Source: Exophiala sp. HKRS030 (lineage: Eukaryota > Ascomycota > Eurotiomycetes > Chaetothyriales > Herpotrichiellaceae). From it: a stretch of DNA of 64,000 nucleotides. The notes beneath the pieces were generated by a model, which saw only the letters and a program-made list of their open reading frames with translations, had not been told where the DNA came from and did not search any database. The DNA is taken from NCBI GenBank assembly GCA_023897205.1, contig JAHWDD010000007.1, positions 2,170,001-2,234,000 on the forward strand. The letters are read 5' to 3'. The first letter of the stretch is position 1. Every line of letters starts with the position of its first letter. Below are positions 22,539 to 32,494 of the stretch, one piece after another. Position numbers and translations under genes: made by a program.

Positions 22539-23600
22539 TTATTGTTTATGTACAATCTCGTTCAAAAACTTCCACCTTGCGCGTTCCGACCAGCCCAGCA
22601 GTTTCCAGTCGTTTGCAGTGGCTGGAAACAATTCAACTACGTTTATCAACGACTTATCGTGGGAGATAATCGTGAAAACATTCGCTTTATCCAGAGCTCT
22701 GATCCTGTGCAGAGATTTGGTAGCTTCGATTGCATCTGTCGCCGCGCTTTTGCCATCGGAGTGATCAGAAATCTGGAGAATGGGGACATCTTCGCCCTGG
22801 GGGTGATGTTCCAAGTCCCAAGATAGTCCTGATGCTAAACTGGATGATTGCCCAGGTGCTGAGAGAACTGAAATATCGCACGGCAATGGCCATTGCATAG
22901 AAGGACGCATCTGTGCCATGTGATGACAGCAATCTCCTCCCATCAAGATGAATGTGTCGCCTTCGTGTTTGGGGCTTTGGTGGATTGTAGCTGTCGTCCG
23001 TGCCAATGCCGATAGATGACCAACGGCGTGTCCAGGGGTATTGAGCAGGTAGAATGATCCATCACCAAACAGATCATGAGCAGGGACGTCTCCGATTGTA
23101 AGCTCGAATTCCGCGACTTCGCCGAGCTCTCTCCCTGAGTAGTCAGAGCTGAGAAGGGGGAGTTTTAAGATTTCTTTCCGTAAGTGCGGTCCAACTAACA
23201 GCTTGGTGGAACGCGGAAACCTGGACATATCGCCTATATGGTCCCAGTGCCAGTGACTCCAGATGACGGTATCAATGCTGCCTACTGCGAACCCATTTTC
23301 CTCCAGAATATCGGGCACGTCCTTATCAACATGGGCTTCCCAGCCCAATTCACGGAATCGGCTCGTTAGAGCAGGTGAAAGATTCCACCAGTCTTTCCGA
23401 ACACCAAGGTCAAACATTATTCGTCTCCCGGAAGGATGCTCAACCAAGAAGGAGAAACTTGGTACTTTGTCCAGTCTCTCCAGGCCACGAATATTGGGTT
23501 TCACAAAACGTGACATTGGAATTCCAGACAGTAATGCATTGCAGATGATAGAGATTCTCACAATTGCTCTCCCTGGAGGGACACATGTTGGTAAATCCAT
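22539..23600 (-). CDS. metallo-beta-lactamase-fold hydrolase (lactonase-like)
   Basis: Single exon, 353 aa from the ATG at 23600 (MDLPTCVPPGRA); the upstream-open part has no good Met and no homology-like sequence. The metal-binding motif SHWHWDHIGD gives H116, H118, D120 and H121. A further His in NTPGHAVGH and an Asp in MGGDCCHH are the expected later ligands. This combination is typical of the AHL-lactonase-like (AiiA-type) branch of fungal MBL proteins, which open lactones, but the natural substrate is unknown. The gene is divergent from ALDH-A, with 371 bp between start codons, suggesting a shared promoter. Confidence 0.88.
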   Translation of the reverse strand: MDLPTCVPPGRAIVRISIICNALLSGIPMSRFVKPNIRGLERLDKVPSFSFLVEHPSGRRIMFDLGVRKDWWNLSPALTSRFRELGWEAHVDKDVPDILEENGFAVGSIDTVIWSHWHWDHIGDMSRFPRSTKLLVGPHLRKEILKLPLLSSDYSGRELGEVAEFELTIGDVPAHDLFGDGSFYLLNTPGHAVGHLSALARTTATIHQSPKHEGDTFILMGGDCCHHMAQMRPSMQWPLPCDISVLSAPGQSSSLASGLSWDLEHHPQGEDVPILQISDHSDGKSAATDAIEATKSLHRIRALDKANVFTIISHDKSLINVVELFPATANDWKLLGWSERARWKFLNEIVHKQ

Positions 23601-23971
23601 ATCGTTAAGTGCGAGACGTGCTCTGTAGAAAATCACTCCATGATGAACTGCAACCTCATTCCTTATACGGTAGGACATATACCATTCACAAACACAATGA
23701 AACGCCGGGTGTTCGGCCAAATATCGAAGAATGGCGGGGATTGGACCTGCTTCGGCGTGTACGACTGGCAAAATCGCCGAAGCACGTAAACTTGCTTTAC
23801 CGGACCGCCGATCCGTGATCTTTCAATTCTTTGTGCTGAGGTTTATCAACAGAAAGCTGCAGCATTCAAAGGCCTCTAATTAAGATCTTGGTTTGTATAA
23901 GTTCCAGCCTTGAACTTATTTGCTTCAGACCAAAACGAATCGTGACGAGTCCATCTTGTGAGTGAGCGATC
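23601..23971. promoter_or_regulatory. divergent promoter of MBL hydrolase and ALDH-A
   Basis: 371 bp separate the two start codons, so both genes must take their proximal control from this stretch. No specific operator recognised. Confidence 0.55.
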
Positions 23972-25637
23972 ATGGCATCTGTGCCAATATTTCGCAAGGA
24001 AATTCCGTACTCGGTACGAGATGAACACTCTTGATTTCTAGGAAGTACACTGACTAGGCTAAGTTCTCAGACCGAGACTTACTAGACGATCGCTCTTTCG
24101 TGGCGGGAGTCTGGCAGGAAAAGGCCGATGGGAGCAAGACATTTCCAGTCGAAGGTAGAGTCTCTCTAGGCTGAAACAAAGCCCAATTGACTTATTTGCC
24201 ACTTCTCCCTAGACCCATCCGATCAAAAGATCTTGGCATATGTGGTGGATTCTAGCTTGGACGATTACAAAAGTGCCATTGAGGTAGCACACGAGGCGTT
24301 TGGCACTTACAAAAAGCTCACTCCCAAGGCCCGAAGCCAGCTGTTGCGAAAATGGTCTCAGCAGGTATTGGAATCCCGCGATGATCTGGCCGCACTTTGC
24401 ACTTTGGAGCTAGGCAAGACATTCAAGGAGTCTCTTGCCGCCGTCTCCTACGCGGCAAGTTGCCTCAACTGGTTTGCGAACCTTGCCGAAGAAGGCTGTG
24501 GGGGAGAAACAATTCCCAATTCGAATGGCCGAGGGAAAACCGTCATCCTCACAATTCGCCAACCGGTTGGTGTCGTTTGCGCTATCACACCATGGAACTC
24601 TCCGTACTCTGGTGTCATCAAGAAAATTGCGCCGGCATTGGCGGTCGGTTGCACCGTCGTTCATAAGCCGGCTCCTGAAACCCCGTTGTGCGCCATCGCG
24701 CTCGCAAAGACGTTTGAGAGAGCTGGGTTCTCCCCTGGTGTATACAACATGTTGACCACTTCCTCAGAGAGAGCTGCAGAGATTGGTGATCTATTCTCCT
24801 CACATCCTTTGGTGCGCCACGTCACCTTCACGGGATCAACCGGGGTGGGCAAATTTCTGGCAGAGAGATGTGGAGCCAACCTGAAGAAGGTGACGATGGA
24901 GCTCGGGGGAAATGCTCCGTTCTTGGTGTTTGCGGATGCGGATTTGGATAAAGCTGTGGAATGTGAGTTATCATATCAAAATACAAAAGCTACCACTTGC
25001 TCATTGGCCCGTAGCGTTGTTGGCTTGCAAGTTTACCTCCGCCGGACAAGTATGCATCTACGCCAATCGTATCCTGTTGGAGACAAGCATCCACGATCAG
25101 TTTGTGAGCAAACTCTTGAAAGCCATCAAGGACAACATTCGCCTTGGTTCTCCTTGGGCTGAAACCACAACATTAGGACCACTCTACTCGGCAAAGGGCG
25201 CAGAGAAAATCCAGCGACTGTTGAAAGACGCTGTGGGAAAGGGGGCTAAGCTGGTCACATCAGACGTATACGAAGATGGATCATCATATTATCCTCCGTC
25301 AGTGTTGATCGATGTGAAGCCAGACATGCAAATCACAAGAGAGGAGATCTTCGGTCCTTTGATATCAATCTCAACCTTTGACACGGAAGATGAAGGTATC
25401 ATGTTTGCCAACAACGTCAAAAGTGGATTGGCAGGCTATGTCTTCACTGAAAATGTATCACGCTTATTCCGTGTCTCGGAATCTTTGGAGGTCGGGATGG
25501 TCGGAGCAAGAACTGGATCGATCAGTGCGATTGAGATGCCATTTGGTGGCATCAAAGACAGTGGACTTGGGCGAGAAGGCTCACGACATGCATTGGAAGA
25601 GTACACAGAGCTGAAGGCAATCACACTCGCGCTGTGA
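23972..25637 (+). CDS. aldehyde dehydrogenase A (succinate-semialdehyde DH-like), 4 exons
   Basis: Exons: 23972-24013, 24058-24154, 24213-24962, 25015-25637; 1512 nt, 503 aa. The short first exon (MASVPIFRKEIPYS) is the least certain, but its phase and a usable GTACGA donor fit. Exon 2 gives SFVAGVWQEK and joins to VEDPSDQKI, normal for the ALDH N terminus. Catalytic residues are E276 (MELGGNAPF) and C310 (TSAGQVCIYANR), spaced 34 residues as in the family. The NAD-site motif FTGSTGVGK and the C-terminal PFGGIKDSGLGREGS are present. Overall most like succinate-semialdehyde dehydrogenases, oxidising an aldehyde to the acid with NAD(P). A paralogue sits at 35337-37040. Confidence 0.92.
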
Positions 25638-26005
25638 CTTATGTAGGCATATAAATAGATATCTCTCACCATGAACCATGCTTGTATTGAACTTCACTTT
25701 CGGTGTCCCTTATGGAAAGATGACAGATATTATCTTGTCCCTCCGAGGTACGCTCATGGAGATTTGAAGTAGCCGAGAAAAGAAATGTGGATATCGCCAG
25801 CGATTTTCGCCGAACTTCTGTAGGGCTTGGAAATCACCGAAGATAGGTATCATACGGCTTTTCCATCGCACCCATAAAATAGTCATGTGAAAACTGGGAT
25901 TCTGTGGGCGTCGAGATCTAGGACATAACCTTTCGAATATCGCACTCTTCTAATTATTCAGTTTACGGGGCTTCATGTTTTGTAGAGACAAGGACTAATA
26001 TCAAC
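25638..26005. other. intergenic
   Basis: Between ALDH-A and cyclase A, same strand. Promoter space only. Confidence 0.6.
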
Positions 26006-27231
26006 ATGCATTGGAAAGATCTTCCGGACTGGGAGAATATACCAGAGGTGGCAGGCCTACCAAAGGGTTGTGCATGGGGTCTCTTCGACAAAGGTGATGA
26101 AAGAGACCAGGTCGGTACATTGAACCTACTCACCCCCGACGTCGTATTGAATGCGAAGAACGAGATTGAATATGGTGAAAGTGTATGCCTCAAGTATGCG
26201 AACATGAAATATTTTTTACTTGTGCATGCTGTTTCCTGACGCACTCATCATAGTTGGAACCTCGAACACGCCCAAGTTCCTGCTGTCAACCGGAAACAGT
26301 TTGAACATAAAATCATCAGTCTCCGTCATCTGGGTTACACGGCATACGATGATGAGATCACCATAAATACGCAGAGTGGAAGTCAATGGGATGGACTGAG
26401 TGCGACAACAACCCAAATTCGCGCCGAGAGTAGAGAGGGCTTTTGCTGATATTTTCCACGCGCAGGACACTGGGGACACCAAGCTACAGGTCTTCACTAC
26501 AACAATTTAACCCATGAAGCCATCCAAGATGTTAAGTGCAAAGACAACTCCATTCATCGTATGCATTGGTCCATCCATTCTTTTCCTTGTTGGAGTGTTT
26601 GTGGCTGATTGAAGACCGGCCTCCTAGATTGGAGCTTGCGAGGGGGGATCGTGGGACGGGGTGTGCTGATCGACTATCATACGTGGGCAACACAGCAAAA
26701 AATCAATCATCCAGCCACTGAAAGGACATCGATTTCGGTCAAAGACATTGAGGAGGTCGCAAAGTTTCAAGTGACCGAGTTATGCCCGGCGGACATCTTG
26801 ATCATCCGCACTGGATGGACGGCGTGGTACAATGCCGCCTCGGAGGCTGGGCGTCGCGCTGGGACGACAGGAGACGAGCACATTGGATTAGAAGGTACAC
26901 AAGAGACGGTGAAGTGGCTCTGGAACAAACATTTTGCGGCCGTTGCCTCTGATACATTGGCTTTCGAAGCGTGGCCCACCAAGCCACCTCATAGTGAGTA
27001 TATTCGATAGCCCCCCTTTTTTCGAGGTCGAGCTCGCCGCTGACTGCGTCATCAGGTTTGCACGACTGGTTGCTGGCCATGTGGGGATGTCCCATCGGAG
27101 AACTCTGGGACTTGGAAAAGCTGGCGGAAAAATGCCAGAAGTACAAGAAATGGTCGTTTTTCCTAGCGAGTGCGCCTCTACATGTTGAAGGAGGTGTGGC
27201 ATCACCTCCGAACGTCGTAGCTATACTATAA
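26006..27231 (+). CDS. cyclase-family hydrolase A (kynurenine-formamidase-like), 5 exons
   Basis: Exons: 26006-26193, 26254-26399, 26466-26558, 26628-26993, 27056-27231; 969 nt, 322 aa, phases consistent. Landmarks: GCAWGLFDKGDERDQVGTLN, then the metal-site region SQWDGLRHWGHQ, then GGIVGRGVLIDY, DILIIRTGW, EGTQETVKWLW and PIGELWDLEKL. These define the 'cyclase' (KynB-like) superfamily of Mn/Zn hydrolases, which includes bacterial kynurenine formamidase and isatin hydrolase. Fungal members of this long form lack an established substrate. A His/Asp/Gln set sits around W-D-x-L-x-H-x-x-H-Q. A divergent paralogue (cyclase B) is at 44280-45621. The intron after the IH of NSIH is shared with it; others are not. 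Confidence 0.9.
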
Positions 27232-27706
27232 CCCTATTCGAATGACTTTTTTCTATTTCAAGACTGTTATGGTGTTTAATTTCAGTTTCCCTTCGAAGCA
27301 AGACTTCTGTACCTAAAGTTGTAGCTAAGATATCTGCGAATGGTTCGTCATGATTCCCGCCTGGGAACAGGGACGAGGCTAGGAGACTTTGATTCGCCGT
27401 TACTTCGGACCCACGGCATTTTTCGGTGATTTACAGAAAATCCCCGCCCGCACATTTTGGCTAAGAAGGCCCCTGTTTCCTCCTAGAGCCAATAAGACAT
27501 TCAGAATTCGCCTTCTCTTTCTTTCTTTCTTATGGATCTCTGCGGGAAATAATTGATTCTGGTCCTTTCGATTCTCGGATCTATGTACTATGTTCTACCT
27601 GGAATCTTAACCCCAGGACGGAGGCGCATGAACAAGATCCAATGGAAGTCTCGTACACTTCATGCCGCGTCAAAATCCCTTTCGGCTGTTTTGCCTACCC
27701 TCGATC
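27232..27706. other. intergenic between convergent genes
   Basis: 3' flanks of cyclase A and the UNC93-like gene; nothing else recognised. Confidence 0.6.
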
Positions 27707-29665
27707 TCAACGTCGTCCACCCTTCGAATCCACCGGCGGTTCAATACTAGTACCCTCTAGCTTCTTGTCTGCCACGTCTAGTTCTCCAGCAATGACATCT
27801 GCCGGTATCTGATCTGGTGTGGTGTTCACAAGCAAGATCATGGGAATCAAGGCAGCCCCCAACAATCCAAACGTGACACAGCTATTCACAGGTTGTCAGC
27901 CTAAATATGGTTTCACCAAGATTTGGATTAGGGTTCAGACGACGTACAATCCTACCAGAGGGTCGGCCTGGGTCTGCGAGTTCATGCCGTAGGCAATGGC
28001 TTGGCCGACTGCTTCTATACACCTGAATGCCGCACCGTTTCGGACGTTGTCTGTACGTTGGTCAGATCTCCCGCATCTTGTACCTCAATATGGTTGTGTG
28101 GTATAACAAAGACTGCATACCTTGTGCATTTGTGGCAAACGACGACAGAAGCCAGTACATGTATGACTGAGACAGCGGGCCCGTGGTCTGCACGAAGAAA
28201 TACGGGAGGAAGGACGAAGGGTACACCCCGCTGTCCCAATCGATGTGCCCCGGGTCATGTCGATTGAACTTGGCTTGCATCACGATGGACCAAATGTAGA
28301 CAGCCACATTCAAAATAACGACGGTATACAGGCCGAGTTGGGCACGTCGACGTTGGTTGAGGCTCTTCATATCAAGGATGAAGCCGAGACCGAAACAGCC
28401 GACACTGAAAAAAATGACGGGTAAGTACGAACCCCAGAAAGGCTACACAGAATAGGATGGGCCAAAGGATTCAGGACATACATGCAAAAGAACGGAGAGA
28501 TCAGAGATGACAAAGCCCGAGCGCGGACCGTGAAGTGGATGGCCAAATAAGTCGACCATGACCCACTGAGTAACACTGTCAGCAAGTGATTCGTTCGAGC
28601 GCACTCGGTCAACAACGCCAGCGCTCACCTGTAAAAGAACGACCACATGGCCCAGAGTGCAGAAAGAAGTACGAGCTTTGAGGTCATTGTCTTGACGATA
28701 CGCTGAATTTCGTGTTTCGTCGACAGCGTCTCGGAAGTGACAATTCGAGTGCCATCAGACCTGACAACTCGCTCAAACGGCAAGATCAAGAAGGCAAATG
28801 GCAGACTGTTGGAGCCGATTAGTGCTGATTTCTCTTACAAAACCCTTGTCCCACACCCACGTATGACTTACGCAAGAGCCTCGATGATGAGGAACGCAAT
28901 GTAGGTGTCAGGAGTCACACCGCCACTAACCCCCTTGACGTGGTTTTTTGAAAGATTGATTGCCCCTCCGACGAGCTGTCCTAGGTTCCGAGACACGATC
29001 CACAGTGCAAGATATTTGCCACGCGACCGAGAGGGTGCCAGCGTCATGATGGCCCCGGCTTCTGCAACATACCAGCAGCCCGTGCCCACACCGCCGATGG
29101 CACCGCTGAGGATGAGGTACCATTGATTACCGAATTTTGAATTGCAATAGTACGCAGACCCCTGGATGGGAAAAGAGAGGGAACCAATTACCAGTGCCCA
29201 CTTCACCCCGATCTTGTTCACGATGGGACCGCCGAGGCCGCAGGCTGGTCACATACTTTGTTAAAAAGGGGACGGCGAAAAGATGTCTGCTTAGGAATAT
29301 ACGTACTGATTGCCAGTAGTGCATACCGAATGGCAGTTGAAATGTTCGACACTGTGGGCGTCGCGAGGCCACCTATGTATTGTCCCATAGTGAGCAAAAC
29401 TCCATTTTGCAGGATGTCCCAAGATACAGAAGAACAACCACCGGGGGTTGTGATGGTGGTGTTACCCTAAATGCTTACCCCCTCCTAAACCAGCAATAGC
29501 ATCTGACATGGCTGGTCCGCAGAATGCTTGAACGCTCAGGAGCATCATCTGAGTCAAACTGTGTCTCCAGACCCGTTGTCAGAGTGGCACGGTTGATCTG
29601 TATGCTTCCATGTCGGTGGAGGGAATGACCTCACCGAGGACGATTTCTTCTGTGGTATCTGTCAT
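27707..29665 (-). CDS. UNC93-like MFS membrane protein, about 9 exons
   Basis: Exons from the 3' end: 27881-27707, 28050-27948, 28404-28121, 28565-28482, 28805-28629, 29244-28872, 29372-29307, 29548-29479, 29665-29591; the total closes at 1407 nt (468 aa). All junctions are phase-consistent, but the first intron (29549-29590) would be only 42 nt and its donor GTGCCA is weak, so the N terminus is provisional. Landmarks are FCGPAMSDAIAGLGGGG (first TM), IRYALLAIS, GTGCWYVAEAGAIM, RGKYLALWIVSRNLGQLVGGAINL, VRARALSSLISPFF and RNGAAFRCIEAVGQAI. These are typical of fungal UNC93/DUF895 membrane proteins, formally MFS but mostly without assigned substrate. It carries the largest number of introns in the block. 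Confidence 0.85.
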
Positions 29666-30658
29666 TTTGGTGCCGGCTGTTGTGTCTTGCGTAGGTAGAT
29701 GAAGTTGCGACTGAACAAGGAGCTGAGTATGCTACCGCCAGCAAGAACATATATACGTATATATATATTCATATTATGAAATACCCCGCGCACCCCCGGA
29801 GGGAGCATATGTGCTGACGATCACCAAACCTTTCAAGGATGGTTGGGAAGGTACAAGCGTGCTCGTTGATCTAGTGGGTCATCAGCTAGCATGACCCCTG
29901 GAGATCACAACAACGCCCACCCCCACGACGCCGGAAAACAGCCCCGAAAATGTTACTCATCCACTCACTGTGCCAGACTCTACGCGATGTGGACCTGACC
30001 AAGGCCAGTGCCAGTGGTGGCAAGATCAACCAGCTCGGCCGGCGTCGTCTTATCGAATAGTGGCGAGGATTCCCATGGTCTCACGGATGATGTCTTGATG
30101 TGACAATTTCAGAGCGAAGTGCTGTTATGGCTTGTGATCACAGGCATCGTTGGGTATCCTGGGAACATGGCGAGGAGCACCAAGAAGAATGGAGACATCC
30201 AAGTGTGACAGAGGCCTTAATGGGAAATCCTTCACCAAGTCCTCTTTGTCACCGTCGTCTCTGATTCGACCGGCTTTCAGTTCAGCGTACACAGCACAAT
30301 CCGGATACGGGGTAAAACTAGACGGTGGAGACGGATGAATTAATCCGAAGTTTACGCCGCTCTGTGGGGGAGGGGTATTTTAACCGGATAAGGCTCACCA
30401 GAAGAAGCCCAGCGAGACTAGCCACGACAATACAAAGGTACTCCGTAGTAGGTTTCGCTTTGACCTTCCTTGGGCTTAAAAGCCTTAGGAGAAGGCAGGA
30501 CCCGGCTCTGAAGGAGGCATGATGGATTGCCCTGACCATTGTTGTCATTCTGCTTTATTCACGTTCGATTCGCTATAACTCGATTGCTTCCCATAGCTTA
30601 GGGCAGAGCATCAATAGAAGAGAACGCAAGAAAGAGAGAAGGGAGAAAAAAGGCAACC
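29666..30658. promoter_or_regulatory. divergent promoter region, UNC93-like and amine oxidase A
   Basis: About 1 kb between oppositely transcribed genes. Contains a TATA/ATAT microsatellite at about 29748-29770 and one TACTCCGTA at 30439-30447. Open frames here have no domain features. Confidence 0.5.
29748..29770. repeat. (AT)n-rich microsatellite
   Basis: Alternating A/T interrupted by one CG, just upstream of the UNC93-like start codon. Confidence 0.8.
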
Positions 30659-32090
30659 ATGATGCCTGGGGTCTCCGAGTTGAGTCATTCTTCCAGTATC
30701 CTGATCATAGGGGCTGGAACGTGGGGAGTGTCGACAGCCCTTCATCTCGCTCGGCGAGGCTATACAAATGTCACAGTCCTAGATGAGTACCCTCAGCCAT
30801 CCCAGATTTCCGCAGGTAACGATCTGAACAAGATCTGTTCCTTCGGTAAGTTCTTTATAGAACGGAACCAGCATCGCCTAGATTGCTTACGACTTTCCTA
30901 CAGTCAATCCACCAGATGAAAGCGACAAGGACTATGCCAATCAGATCTTCTTTGCGGCACTTTCGAAGGGGTTTAAGGAGGATCCAATCTTCCAACCGCA
31001 TTTTCACGAAGTCGGCATTGTAATGTCGGCCCTTTCACCGGGTGGCCTTCAGCAAATCCAAAAGCGGAACCAGGAAGGCTTCGACATGACTGAGTTGAAC
31101 GAACCCGAAGACTTCCAGAAAACGATGCCATCCGGTATTCTGACAGGTCCGGTGCGTGGGTGGAAAGGTTTCTGGAGAAAGAACGGAGCAGGTTGGGTTC
31201 ACGCACGAAATGCACTTCTCTCGGCCATCGTTGAGTCGCAGAGACTTGGGGTCAATTTTAACTGCCGGTATCCTCAGGGCAAGGCTGTCAGACTACTGCA
31301 TCGCAATCCAGACCCCACCAATAATAATGGATTGACAGGAGATGTGATAGGGGTGGAGACACAAGACAACAAGAGATATTTCGCATCGCGTGTCATTCTG
31401 GCCACTGGGGCGAATTCGGATCAGTTCCTCGATTTCAAAAAGCAGCTTCGGCCGACAGCCTGGACACTGGCCCACATTCGAATGTCACCAGAAGAGGCCA
31501 AATCCTATGCCAACTTGCCTGTGCTGTTCAATGCAGACCAGGGCTTTTTCATGGAGCCCGACCAGGATAACCACGAGTTGAAGATTTGCGACGAGCATCC
31601 GGGGTACTGCAATTGGGTGATTGGTGCCGACGGAGAGCGACGGAGTGTACCATTTGCACGCCAGCAGATTCCTATCGAATCAGCCAAACGAATTCGTGCA
31701 CTCCTTCGAGCCACAATGCCCCAACTGGCAGATCGACCCTTCTCCTTCGCGCGTCTTTGCTGGTGTGCCGACACAGTGGACCGAAATTTTCTGATCGACT
31801 TTCATCCAGACCATCCGTCACTGCTCTTGGCCGTTGGTGCCTCAGGTCGCGGATTTGCTCATATCCCTTCTATCGGCGGGTTCATTGCTGATCGCCTTGA
31901 GGGTCGCATGGAAGCCAAGGTGGCCGCAGCCGTTCGTTGGCGACCCGAGCAGGCGTTGAACCGTAATTGGGACGACACGCTGAATCGGTTCGGAGGACAA
32001 TACAAAGTTATGAATCTTCAGGAGATAACAGAGTGGACAAACATTCCTAACGGTTATACTGAGAGCCTTCTCAACACCAAGAATCCTTAA
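30659..32090 (+). CDS. FAD amine oxidase A, fructosyl-amino-acid oxidase (amadoriase)-like
   Basis: Exon 1 is 30659-30845, intron 30846-30903 (GTAAGT...CAG), exon 2 30904-32090; 457 aa. The FAD-binding motif IIGAGTWGVSTALHLARRGY lies at 16-35. SAGNDLNKICSF and RLCWCADTVDRNFLIDFHP are diagnostic of the fructosyl-amino-acid/saccharopine-oxidase branch of the MSOX family, as is GASGRGFAHIPSIG. The first Cys of LCWC aligns by position with the residue that binds FAD covalently in amadoriases. It should oxidise an N-substituted amino acid to release amine, an oxo product and H2O2. There is no C-terminal SKL-type peroxisome signal (it ends TKNP). Two adjacent ATGs (30659, 30662) are both possible starts. 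The Zn2Cys6 regulator follows 404 bp downstream on the same strand. Confidence 0.9.
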
Positions 32091-32494
32091 GAATGAGTCG
32101 GCGCCAAGAATGAGACAGGGATTTAAAGTACATATGAACCGCGCAATAACTAAGCATTCGAAACCGACGCCAGGAGCGTGTGTGCTGACTAGATTTAATT
32201 TACGAATGAGAAGCTTGGTTATTGTAATATGGAGGAGGAAAGTATTGTATTCACAAAAGGGGCAGTGTGGGGTCCCTCCGGCTTCCCCCATTGCAGACGG
32301 AGCTTTCCGAGTCACGTGCCATTTAAGATTCCTTGGCACTTGCTTATCTCGCTGACGACGTTCATTCCACATCTAACGTCGAGCAGACCTTCATGCAGCA
32401 ATATCTGCAATGACAATTCAACTTGACCTCTTCCAGGAGAACGTCCCTGCTCGAAACGCGCATCAGTTTCCTAAAAGGGAACGCCTTGCTCTCG
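32091..32494. other. intergenic, promoter of the Zn2Cys6 gene
   Basis: No gene; short tandem stretch between two same-strand genes. Confidence 0.55.
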
